Shown: in pieces, positions 1-8,822 of the stretch
Position numbering within the stretch: position 1 is the first letter of the stretch
Layout: every line of letters begins with the position of its first letter
NCBI GenBank assembly: GCA_016182385.1
Contig: JACPGV010000002.1
Span: 1-55,552, forward strand
Direction: 5' to 3'
From: Candidatus Moraniibacteriota bacterium
GTDB taxonomy: Bacteria > Patescibacteriota > Minisyncoccia > Moranbacterales > UBA1568
DNA length: 55,552 nt
The notes under the pieces: model-generated
Databases searched by the model: none
Told to the model about the DNA's origin: nothing
Seen by the model: only the letters and a program-made list of their open reading frames with translations
Translations under genes and position numbers: made by a program

Positions 1-143
1 AAGGAAACAAGAGAAAAATACCACAAAGAAGCATCTTTGAGAGAAAGGAGAGAAAAGGGAGAAAAGAGGAAGAAGGCATACGAAAGAAAGAGTTTTTGAC
101 CTCTTTAGTATACCGTACTTTTCTGTGGTGTGGGAAGGGAGCT

Positions 144-1340
144 TTACTTATAACGGAGGGCATCAAGTGCGTCAATATGAGAGGCTTTGCGTGCCGGAAA
201 GACACCGGTGAGAAAGCCGACAAAGGCACCGAAAGCAATAACTGTTGAAATAAACCAAAGCGGACTGAAGAAAAGATCGACAGATTCTCCGCCAAAGCGA
301 CTGGCCACGAGGTTGATAAGAGCATTGAGCACTTGTCCTTCAATGTATCCTAAAATGACCCCGCCGAGCGCTCCCAGAAAACCCATAAGAGTCGATTCCA
401 TAATGAACATCATTGAAATACTCATGCGAGAAGCGCCGATAGCTTTCATGATACCAATTTCTTCGGTGCGTTCAAGCAACGCTATGGTCATGGTATTAAA
501 CATTCCGATAGCGGAAACAACGAGAGCAATCATACCAAACACCATAAGAACAATTTGAACGGCACGGAATACCTTGTTTGCTTGATCAATGGTCTCAGAA
601 ATAGAAGATGCGATGAATCCGCGTTGTTCAATTTCTTGACGTACCAAATTGAGGATATCTGTAGAACGGCACTTCACTTTAAGTTTCGTGTAGCTAGTAA
701 GAGGAAATCCAGTGAGCGAATCAAGAGAGAGATACACGATATTTTCTTCTCCTGAAACAACGCCGACGATGGTATAAGTATTTTCAGGAGTGAAAGAAAG
801 GCCCTGACTTGTTTGTTCGCTTTCTTCGTTTTGAAACAAAGCAAGAGTAACGGGTGTTCCGATCATTTCTTCCGCTGGCTTGCTAAAGACTTGCGCGACG
901 GCGGTGGTGATAACAATACTGGTTGTTTCTTCTTTCGTAAAAAGCTTGCCCTCTTGTATTTTGAGACCTTCGTTTTTGAGAAGAGAAGCAGTCGAGCTTA
1001 CGGTGTTAACGTCGAGCGTGATATCACCGAATTTTCCTTGGCCGGCCAGTTCCAATATCGGAATAACGTCGGCAACGTTGGGAATATTTTTTATTTCCGC
1101 GATGGTGGCACTGTCGAGTGCCTCCGGTCCGTTTTCATCGCCTAGTGTGACATCGAGCGTAACAAGGGCGTCAGAAGTAGTAATTTTTTTGAGGAGGGTG
1201 TTTTGCAATCCATAGCCGAAAGAAACGAGAAAAATAATGGCGGCGATACCGACGCTCATACCGAGAATAGTCAAAAGCGTTCGCATGGTGCGTGCTTTAA
1301 ACATACGGAGAGAAAGTTTGAGGATATCGAAGAAGCGCAT
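144..1340 (-). CDS. ABC transporter permease, MacB/FtsX-like
   Basis: 398 aa; N-terminal TM, periplasmic domain, C-terminal FtsX-like TM block (ALLERTEEIGIMKAIGASRMSI); adjacent to ABC ATPase. Confidence 0.9.
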   Translation of the reverse strand: MRFFDILKLSLRMFKARTMRTLLTILGMSVGIAAIIFLVSFGYGLQNTLLKKITTSDALVTLDVTLGDENGPEALDSATIAEIKNIPNVADVIPILELAGQGKFGDITLDVNTVSSTASLLKNEGLKIQEGKLFTKEETTSIVITTAVAQVFSKPAEEMIGTPVTLALFQNEESEQTSQGLSFTPENTYTIVGVVSGEENIVYLSLDSLTGFPLTSYTKLKVKCRSTDILNLVRQEIEQRGFIASSISETIDQANKVFRAVQIVLMVFGMIALVVSAIGMFNTMTIALLERTEEIGIMKAIGASRMSISMMFIMESTLMGFLGALGGVILGYIEGQVLNALINLVASRFGGESVDLFFSPLWFISTVIAFGAFVGFLTGVFPARKASHIDALDALRYK

Positions 1341-1343
1341 AGA

Positions 1344-2648
1344 TTAACTGTATTTTATAAGCATAATAATCTCTATTTCACGCACTATTTTTTCGGCGGT
1401 ATGTTTATGAAGTCCGGCACCGCCCTTGGCAACGGGCGTATCGAAATATTTTGCGAGCTCCACTTGTCCTACTTGGCTAGCAAGGCGCATCTGCAGGGCC
1501 TCCTCGAAATTTTTTTCTTGCTCAGTGGAGAGATGAAGATTGAACAATTCTTTGAGATAGCGGGAAAGAGAAGTGGTCGCTTGCCCCGGTTTTTCTTTGA
1601 GTGTTTGTGATTGTTCGATGATTTGATTTGTACGTATGGCAAAAGAATTGGCGCGTAATTTGTTCCAGCCAGCCCCACCATCATCGAGATCAAGATCGAG
1701 GCGATCGGCAAATGTTTCGGTAGTAATATTTTTGAAGAGGAGTTCTTTCAGGAAGGCTTCCGCCATACTAATTTGTTCTTCGGTGAGTTGCGAGAGAAGG
1801 TGTGCAAGAAGCTGTTTGGCTTTGAAGGGAACAAGGAGCACGTCAACCTGTTGAGGAAGAAGACTCTTGAAGGAATTCATAAGCATTTGCAATTCATTTG
1901 ATTCTGGAGATTTTTCGACCTCTGTTTTTTTGACGGATTCGATGGGCCGTTTTTCTTTGTGAACCTCTTCTTTGATAATGCGACCGTCTTTCATGTAAAT
2001 AACCCGATCCGCGTAAGGGAGATGTTCCGGGTTATGCGTTACCATGATGACGGTTTTTTTGTCGACCTCATTCAACTCTTTGAGAATTTTGAGTACGTTT
2101 TCAGCGCTTTCGCTATCGAGGTTTCCGACCGGTTCGTCGGCAAGAATAATTTCTGGATTATTGACAAGAGAGCGGGCGATAGCAACACGTTGTTTTTGAC
2201 CGCCGGAAAGTTGACTGGGAAATTTGTCTGCTTGTTCGACAATGCCGAAACGACGTAGGAGCTTGATACCTGATTGCTTGCGTTCACGAGGAGCTTCCCC
2301 GATGAACATTTTTGGGAGACAGACATTTTCGAGAATGTTGAGTGAGGAAATGAGATAAAATGCCTGAAAGATCATGCCGATCTTATTTTGATGAAGATCG
2401 AGCTCTTCTTTGCGGGACATTTTGGCGATAGAAATTCCCTGGATGGAAACGTCTCCGTACGTGGGAGATTGGAGCCCGGAAATAGAGTAAAGGAGCGTTG
2501 ATTTACCACAACCCGAGGGACCAAAAATAATCACATATTCATGTGGATAAATGGCGAGATTTGTTTCTTCGAGTGCGCGCGTTTCGTTGGATTTTCCCTG
2601 ATTGTAGATAATGCGCAGTTTATCAACAACAATAATAGGTTCACTCAT
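1344..2648 (-). CDS. ABC transporter ATP-binding protein (LolD/MacB type) with long C-terminal extension
   Basis: Walker A GPSGCGKS, signature LSGGQKQRVAIARSLVNNPEIILADEPVGNLDSES; likely start at MSEPIIVV (2648) rather than 2696; ~200 aa extra C-terminal region. Confidence 0.88.
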   Translation of the reverse strand: MSEPIIVVDKLRIIYNQGKSNETRALEETNLAIYPHEYVIIFGPSGCGKSTLLYSISGLQSPTYGDVSIQGISIAKMSRKEELDLHQNKIGMIFQAFYLISSLNILENVCLPKMFIGEAPRERKQSGIKLLRRFGIVEQADKFPSQLSGGQKQRVAIARSLVNNPEIILADEPVGNLDSESAENVLKILKELNEVDKKTVIMVTHNPEHLPYADRVIYMKDGRIIKEEVHKEKRPIESVKKTEVEKSPESNELQMLMNSFKSLLPQQVDVLLVPFKAKQLLAHLLSQLTEEQISMAEAFLKELLFKNITTETFADRLDLDLDDGGAGWNKLRANSFAIRTNQIIEQSQTLKEKPGQATTSLSRYLKELFNLHLSTEQEKNFEEALQMRLASQVGQVELAKYFDTPVAKGGAGLHKHTAEKIVREIEIIMLIKYS

Positions 2649-2738
2649 GATTTTTCTTTCAGTAATGTTTTTATCATACCACATATTTTTTCTCATATTA
2701 AGCCTTTTTGTTTGCTCAGCAGTTTATTTTTTGATAAT

Positions 2739-2834
2739 ATGAAAGACATGAAAGAATTGCGTGTTGTGATATTATTCGGGATGGTGCAGGTCATTTTTTT
2801 GACTCTTTTGGGTATATTTTTTCTTTGGTTTTGA
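2739..2834 (+). CDS. Small single-TM protein (31 aa, MKDMKELRVVILFGMVQVIFLTLLGIFFLWF)
   Basis: In-frame ATG, hydrophobic helix, stop overlaps start of next ORF; sequence only. Confidence 0.3.
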   Translation: MKDMKELRVVILFGMVQVIFLTLLGIFFLWF

Positions 2835-3568
2835 TAAAAATGCTTACGATACTATTGCACAAGTTGTTTTTTGCTCATGATATTGCGAGCGGCATTCTTG
2901 CCAGACATCTTTTTTTTGTAAAACGATTCTTGCTATTCATTGCTCACGCAAGCCTTTTGGGATTCTTGTTTCCGGAATGGAGGAAGGAGTTTGGTTCACT
3001 TGCGGCTACAGTGCTTATTATTATTTTGTTTTTAAGTCCGCTTGCCAAAATATCGGGAATGCGATTGTTGGCGCAGTGTTTGGCCTTACGACGAGAACTG
3101 GGGATTTTGATGGGATATCTTGCTTTGGTGCACGGACTCGGGTTTTTATTGGATCCAAGATTTTTTCATCGTTTTATAGAGCCGTTTCTTTGGTCGGAAG
3201 TTTTTTTTATCAATCCCGGAATTCTTTTTGGTGGCGTAGCTCTTTTTGTAACATTTCCCCTTTTGTGTACCTCTAATGATCTTGCTTTGCGATTTTTAGG
3301 TGGAAAAAAGTGGAAGCTGCTGCATCGTTTAGTGTATGTCCTTTTCGCTACCGCTCTTTTTCATCGTTTTTTTATGCGAAGCGGACAAGCTCTGGATGTC
3401 GTAAGTTTGTTACAGGCTTTTCTACTTGGAGGAGGATATGTTTTAGTAAAAATACTGGCGTGGAAGAATTTTTCTCCTTCTTTGGAGAAAGGAATTTTTT
3501 TTGTAGCGAATCAATATAAAAAATATACGGAAAACAAGATAATGGTAAGAGGAGAAGAAAATAAATAA
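2825..3568 (+). CDS. Ferric reductase-like transmembrane protein (MsrQ-like)
   Basis: 247 aa multi-TM protein with paired His in TM helices (YLALVHGLGF, LLHRLVYVLFATALFHRFF) typical of haem-binding ferric-reductase-like domain. Confidence 0.6.
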   Translation: MVLIKMLTILLHKLFFAHDIASGILARHLFFVKRFLLFIAHASLLGFLFPEWRKEFGSLAATVLIIILFLSPLAKISGMRLLAQCLALRRELGILMGYLALVHGLGFLLDPRFFHRFIEPFLWSEVFFINPGILFGGVALFVTFPLLCTSNDLALRFLGGKKWKLLHRLVYVLFATALFHRFFMRSGQALDVVSLLQAFLLGGGYVLVKILAWKNFSPSLEKGIFFVANQYKKYTENKIMVRGEENK

Positions 3569-3589
3569 ATTACTGATTTTATGTAGAGT

Positions 3590-4816
3590 ATGCGATACGC
3601 GTTGTATTTTTTGGGATTCTTTTGGGTATATTTTTTTTCGGTGCCGGTTTTGGCGAGCGAGGTTGTTTTTCCGCCTGTTTCCATAGATGTTTTTGAGCGA
3701 CAAGATTGCGCTCATTGCCAGGCAGAAAAAGCCTATCTTCTTGATTTGCAAGGAAAACGTGACGATTTTGCTGTTCGTTTTATTGATATTGATACAGAAG
3801 AAGGAAAACAATTGTTTGATCGTTTTACCGCCTCGCAGGAGCTTTCTCGAGCGACGCCCATCACCGTTATTCACGGTACCGTGTTGCAGGGTTTTGATAG
3901 CAAAGAAACAACCGGTACGCGCATTGAAGCTCTTGTGGAGATTGCTTCAGGGGCGGATGCTATCACGATTGACGATCTTCTTTCGGGAAAAAAAAGCACC
4001 ATAGAAAAATCCCAAGGAGCGATTTGTGATAGCGAGACGGGTATTTGTACTATGCCAAAAGCCGATTCTTTTTTGATAACACTTCCATTTTTTGGCACGG
4101 TCATCGATGTGGCTGAATATTCTCTCCCTGTTCTTTCCGGAGTTTTGGGACTTATTGATGGCTTTAATCCTTGCGCTATGTGGGTATTGGTTACGTTTCT
4201 TATTGTCTTGGTTCAGATGGAGTCACGTGAACGCATGTTCATGGTTGCCGGGCTTTTTATTGTGGCGGAGGCTATCATGTATTATCTTATTTTAAATGTA
4301 TGGTTTACCGCGTGGGATTTTGTTGGGCTTGATCGAATCGTGACGCCTATCGTTGGTATGGTAGCGGTCGGTGGTGGATTATTTTTTCTTTACGAGTGGT
4401 ATACATCGGATGGGACATGTAAGGTGGTTGATCTTGAGGGACGAGCGAAGATTTCCGGCAGAATAAAAAAATTAGCAAGCGAACCTTTCACGTGGATGAC
4501 GGCTTTTGGGGTGATAGCGCTTGCATTTTCCGTGAACGTAATCGAATTTGCTTGCTCGATCGGTATTCCGCAGGCTTTTACCAAGATCATTGAAATAAAC
4601 AATCTTGGTTTTTGGCAGACGCAATTCTATATGTTCGATTACATTTTCTTTTATATGGTTGATGATTTCCTTGTTTTTGGGTTGGCGTTTTGGGGCTTTG
4701 AAAAGCTTCATTTGACGGAAAAATATTCCAAGTGGTCGAATCTTATCGGGGGAATTCTCATGATTCTTTTGGGATATTTGCTTATTTTTGAGCCGGCGTT
4801 TTTGCGTGTTCTCTAG
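3590..4816 (+). CDS. Membrane protein: N-terminal thioredoxin/glutaredoxin-like domain (CAHC) fused to CcdA/DsbD-like TM region
   Basis: Signal peptide, VFERQDCAHCQAEKAYL motif, then multi-TM with LGLIDGFNPCAMWVL and EFACSIGIPQAF. Confidence 0.75.
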   Translation: MRYALYFLGFFWVYFFSVPVLASEVVFPPVSIDVFERQDCAHCQAEKAYLLDLQGKRDDFAVRFIDIDTEEGKQLFDRFTASQELSRATPITVIHGTVLQGFDSKETTGTRIEALVEIASGADAITIDDLLSGKKSTIEKSQGAICDSETGICTMPKADSFLITLPFFGTVIDVAEYSLPVLSGVLGLIDGFNPCAMWVLVTFLIVLVQMESRERMFMVAGLFIVAEAIMYYLILNVWFTAWDFVGLDRIVTPIVGMVAVGGGLFFLYEWYTSDGTCKVVDLEGRAKISGRIKKLASEPFTWMTAFGVIALAFSVNVIEFACSIGIPQAFTKIIEINNLGFWQTQFYMFDYIFFYMVDDFLVFGLAFWGFEKLHLTEKYSKWSNLIGGILMILLGYLLIFEPAFLRVL

Positions 4817-4872
4817 GAAGATTACGCAATAAATGCTATACTGTGACGGTAAGTTATAATTATCAATATTTT

Positions 4873-5712
4873 ATGGAGACAGAAAATCTTCCAGTTTCGC
4901 CAGAAACGGAAAAAAGAAGTTGTGTTTGTGGTGCCAGTAAAGATGCGATGGTCATTGCCGGAGCTATTCTTTTGGGGAGTCTTATTATTGCCGGAGTGCT
5001 TTTTATGACACTCTGGAAACCCGTTTCTGAGAGCGCGGTGCCGACTACTAAACAGGAAGAAGCAAAAAAACCGGAAAAGCCGGAAGTAACCATGGATGCC
5101 ATCAAAGCACTCTTTAATGAGAGAAATCTTGTTTTTGGTGATAAAGAAAGCAAGGTATTGTTTGTTGAGTTTAGTGATCCAAGTTGTCCTTATTGTCATG
5201 TTGCCGCTGGAAAAAATCCCAATTTGAATAAAAAGATTGGCACGCAGTTTACCATGGTTAAGGACGGTGGAGCGTATGTGCCGCCGGTTTTGGAAATGAA
5301 GAAATTGGTGGATGCCGGAAAGGCCGGATTTGTTTGGTTGTATACCAATGGTCATGGGAATGGCGAGATGGGAACCAAGGCTATGTATTGTGCTCATGAG
5401 AAGGGAAAGTTTTGGGAAGTGCATGATTTGCTCATGAGCGCGGCCGGATACGATGTTTTGAATACCACGGTAAAAAATGAAAAAAGTAAAGCTAATGTTT
5501 TGGCAAACTTTTTGAAGAGTGCTGTAGCGCCTACTGATATGAGAAGCTGTTTGGAAAGCGGTCGTTATGATGACCGTATTGCTGAAAATAGCGCCGCGGC
5601 CGGAAGTCTCGGTGTTGGTGGTACCCCGAATTTTTTCGTGAACACAGCCAATTTTACAGGGGCATACAGTTTTAAGGATATGCAACCGATTGTTGACCAG
5701 TATTTGCAGTAA
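4873..5712 (+). CDS. DsbA-family thiol:disulfide oxidoreductase, membrane anchored
   Basis: FSDPSCPYCHVAAGKNPNL (CPYC), VGGTPNFFVN (cis-Pro loop); likely start METENLPV at 4873. Confidence 0.85.
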   Translation: METENLPVSPETEKRSCVCGASKDAMVIAGAILLGSLIIAGVLFMTLWKPVSESAVPTTKQEEAKKPEKPEVTMDAIKALFNERNLVFGDKESKVLFVEFSDPSCPYCHVAAGKNPNLNKKIGTQFTMVKDGGAYVPPVLEMKKLVDAGKAGFVWLYTNGHGNGEMGTKAMYCAHEKGKFWEVHDLLMSAAGYDVLNTTVKNEKSKANVLANFLKSAVAPTDMRSCLESGRYDDRIAENSAAAGSLGVGGTPNFFVNTANFTGAYSFKDMQPIVDQYLQ

Positions 5713-5730
5713 GAAAGATTTGATAGACGA

Positions 5731-5757
5731 GAGCGGCCCCTGTAAGGCCGCTCTTTT
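5731..5757 (+). terminator. Intrinsic terminator after DsbA-like gene
   Basis: GAGCGGCC-cctgtaa-GGCCGCTC followed by TTTT. Confidence 0.75.
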
Positions 5758-5795
5758 CGTTTCTTCTGAAAGCGAAAATTGCTATACTGATAGAT

Positions 5796-7337
5796 ATGAA
5801 AATGACATTACAGGATGTATTGCGACAATGGAGAGATAATCAGGCTCGCATGGAGGGAGTGGAGGGTTTTCGTGTTTTACCGAACGCCACTCTTTTTTCT
5901 TTGGCCGAAAAAAAACCGCAAACAAAAAACGACCTACTTTCCATAAAGGGCATCAAAGAAGGAAAATGCAGAAAATATGGCGCTGCATTGTTACGTATCA
6001 TCGAAGAACAAACTATCGAGAAAGAGACAGGAGAAGAATTTTTTCAGGAAGGAGCCGAGAAGTCTTCTCGCGGCGAGAGCGATATTTTGTCTGTTGGTCA
6101 ATTTCTTGATGGTGTTAATGCCGAACTTTCTGGAATGGCGGCTCGAATACGTGGCGAGGTATCAAGCGTCGATGAGCGTGAACGAGTGGTTTATTTTACA
6201 CTCAAAGATGAGGAAGGAACCCTCTCCTGTCTCATTTTTCAGTATCAATATCGAATATCTGGCGTGATGCTTAAGATTGGTGACGAAGTTATTGTTGAAG
6301 GAGTTCCGGAAGTATATAAACCAAACGGTCGTTTAAGTCTTCGGGTGGGAGTCATTGAGTTGTGCGGTGAGGGTGCTTTACAGAAGGCCTATGACGCGTT
6401 GAAATTAAAATTGGAACAAGAAGGGGTTTTTTCTCCTGAGCGGAAACGTCTTTTACCCGAGCTTCCCCAGCGTATCGCGCTTATTACGTCCGAACAAGGT
6501 GCGGCTATTGGTGATTTTACTACCAACCTTGGGAGACACGGATTGACTGTGCATTTTTGTCCGACAAGCGTTGAAGGAAAAAGAGCGACAGTTGAAATTA
6601 TTGAAGCCATTCGTTTTTTTCAACGACAGAAAGAATCTTACGATATTCTCGTTCTTGTTCGTGGTGGAGGAAGTCTGGAGAGTTTACAAGCATTTAATAA
6701 TGAAATGTTGGTGCGGGAAATAGCTTCTTCAAAAATACCAACGCTTCTTGGGGTTGGTCATGAAAAAGATATCACTTTGGCCGCTCTTGCTGCCGACACA
6801 ATGGTATCTACGCCCACCGCCGCCGCACGAACACTTTCTTTTTCTTGGGAAAAGGCGAGTGGTCTGTTGCGGCAGATGGAACAGCATATTTTTCAGGCAT
6901 ATGAAAAGGCTTTTCTGGTAACCAAGTATCGTTTACGTCAATATGCTCAAAATCTCTCCGAACAACTTGATGTGTATATTAAAGTACAGAGTGGTTTTCG
7001 GGAGAGACTCTTTCTTTGTTTTTCAAAAATAGAGTATGCTTTACGGGAACAGAGACAAAAAAGCATATTTTTCCAGGAAACGTTATTGCGGCGTTTTGCC
7101 GTGGCGCTTGAGACAATAGGGCAATCCTGTAAGCATACTGAGGAGGCGCTTCATCGATACGATCCAAAGCGAGCGCTTCGTTTGGGATACAGTCTCATTA
7201 AAAAAGAAGGTCAATTGGTGCGGAGCGTACGCGCGGTGCGTGCGGGAGATATGCTTTCTGTCCGCTTGGCTGACGGACGATTGGATTCACAGGTATTGAA
7301 CGTGTATAATGAAGAGGCTGAAACAGAAACCCTATGA
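5796..7337 (+). CDS. xseA: Exodeoxyribonuclease VII large subunit with N-terminal HRDC-like domain
   Basis: OB-fold (IRGEVSSVDERERVVYFTLKDEEGTLSCLIF), VLVRGGGSLESLQAFNNE, STPTAAA; first ~75 aa HRDC-like (LRQWRDNQARMEG...LLSIKGIKEGKCRKYGAALLRII). Confidence 0.93.
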   Translation: MKMTLQDVLRQWRDNQARMEGVEGFRVLPNATLFSLAEKKPQTKNDLLSIKGIKEGKCRKYGAALLRIIEEQTIEKETGEEFFQEGAEKSSRGESDILSVGQFLDGVNAELSGMAARIRGEVSSVDERERVVYFTLKDEEGTLSCLIFQYQYRISGVMLKIGDEVIVEGVPEVYKPNGRLSLRVGVIELCGEGALQKAYDALKLKLEQEGVFSPERKRLLPELPQRIALITSEQGAAIGDFTTNLGRHGLTVHFCPTSVEGKRATVEIIEAIRFFQRQKESYDILVLVRGGGSLESLQAFNNEMLVREIASSKIPTLLGVGHEKDITLAALAADTMVSTPTAAARTLSFSWEKASGLLRQMEQHIFQAYEKAFLVTKYRLRQYAQNLSEQLDVYIKVQSGFRERLFLCFSKIEYALREQRQKSIFFQETLLRRFAVALETIGQSCKHTEEALHRYDPKRALRLGYSLIKKEGQLVRSVRAVRAGDMLSVRLADGRLDSQVLNVYNEEAETETL

Positions 7338-7540
7338 CCACAAAAAAATCTCTCAATGAATCTTTGAAGAAACTGGAAACGATTGTTCGCTGGTTTGATG
7401 ATCAGGAGGCAGTAGATGTCGAGCAGGGTTTGCAAAAGGTCAAAGAAGGAGCGCTTCTTATTCAAGAAAGCAAGATCCGACTCAAAGAGATTGAGAACGA
7501 ATTTATAACAGTAAAAAAAGAATTGGAAAAAGAAGAATAA
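7334..7540 (+). CDS. xseB: Exodeoxyribonuclease VII small subunit
   Basis: 68 aa; SLKKLETIVRWFDDQEAVDVEQGLQKVKEG; overlaps xseA stop. Confidence 0.88.
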   Translation: MTTKKSLNESLKKLETIVRWFDDQEAVDVEQGLQKVKEGALLIQESKIRLKEIENEFITVKKELEKEE

Positions 7541-7563
7541 GTTTTATTGATTCAATCATCTTT

Positions 7564-8799
7564 ATGGGACAACTTCTTCAATTTTTGCGGGTAGTATTGT
7601 TGCAAGCGGCCGGACTGGTGATTGCTTTTGGAGCCGGCTTCGGATTCGCTTGGTCTTTGTTGAAAAGAATTTTTATTACCAGAACACGGAAAGTATTGTT
7701 TGTGGTATTTTTGTTTGGTGTCGGCCTTTTTTTCATTTCTTCGCAGGTGCTTCCCAATACGGTGGAATATCCGTTATTTATGAAAACGTTCGGACCGTCA
7801 ATGACTCATCCGGGGTTGCCGTTCAAAAATATTATAAGTTTTTTTCGTCATCTTGACGGATTTGAGAGAGTGGAAAACATCGCTCGCAATCCGAATGAAG
7901 TACCGGCACCGATTTCCCGTGATCATGAGGAAACGGTAGATGTTTTTTTGGAAACAAAAGAAGTGATTGCGGAAATCGCTCCCGGAATTTTTTATAATTA
8001 CTGGACATTTGATGGAAAAGTTCCCGGCCCCTTTTTGCGGGTGCGGGAGGGCGATAAGGTACGGGTGCATATAAAGAATAATGACACGAGTTTACATCCG
8101 CATAACGTTGATTTTCACGCTGTTACCGGACCGGGTGGTGGTGCAACGGTTTCTACAGTGATGCCCGGGGAGACAAAAGAATTTTCTTTTAAAGCGCTTC
8201 AGCCGGGACTGTATATTTACCATTGTGCGATTCCCAATGTGGCGGTGCATATGACCCATGGCATGTATGGACTTATTTTGGTAGAGCCAAAAGAAGGATT
8301 GCCGAAAGTGGACAAGGAATTGTACGTGGTTCAGGGGGAGTTTTATTCGACGGGAGCGCTTGGCAAGGAAGGATTGCAGGTATTCGATGGTGAGGCCATG
8401 CTTGATGGTCATCCGCAGTATATTGTATTTAATGGAAAAACCGGCGCTCTTGTTGATACCATGGAAGCAAAAGTTGGTGAGCGGGTACGTGTTTTTTTCG
8501 GAAATGGTGGAGTGAATCTGATTTCGTCGTTTCATGTGATTGGAGAGATATTTGATAGGGTGTATTCGGAAGGCGGCATTGGTGGAGATGTGCATCATAA
8601 TGTTCAGACGACACTTGTTCCGGCCGGTGGAGCCACGATGGTAGAGTTCACTCTTGAAGTTCCTGGAAAGTACATGTTCGTTGATCATGCGCTCGCGCGT
8701 TTGGATCGAGGGTTATGGGGGGTGCTTTCGGTAAGCGGGGAAGAAAACAAAGAAATTTTTGATGGCGTCATGGACACCCGTCCAATAACCGGCCATTAA
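7564..8799 (+). CDS. nirK: Copper-containing nitrite reductase, AniA/NirK-like, N-terminal TM region
   Basis: LHPHNVDFHAVTGPGGGA, IYHCAIPNVAVHMTHGMYGLILVEPKEGLPKVDKE, SSFHVIGEIFDRVY, FVDHALAR: type-1 and type-2 Cu ligands in NirK context. Confidence 0.88.
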   Translation: MGQLLQFLRVVLLQAAGLVIAFGAGFGFAWSLLKRIFITRTRKVLFVVFLFGVGLFFISSQVLPNTVEYPLFMKTFGPSMTHPGLPFKNIISFFRHLDGFERVENIARNPNEVPAPISRDHEETVDVFLETKEVIAEIAPGIFYNYWTFDGKVPGPFLRVREGDKVRVHIKNNDTSLHPHNVDFHAVTGPGGGATVSTVMPGETKEFSFKALQPGLYIYHCAIPNVAVHMTHGMYGLILVEPKEGLPKVDKELYVVQGEFYSTGALGKEGLQVFDGEAMLDGHPQYIVFNGKTGALVDTMEAKVGERVRVFFGNGGVNLISSFHVIGEIFDRVYSEGGIGGDVHHNVQTTLVPAGGATMVEFTLEVPGKYMFVDHALARLDRGLWGVLSVSGEENKEIFDGVMDTRPITGH

Positions 8800-8822
8800 A
8801 GAAAAAATAAAAGGAGGGTGAT

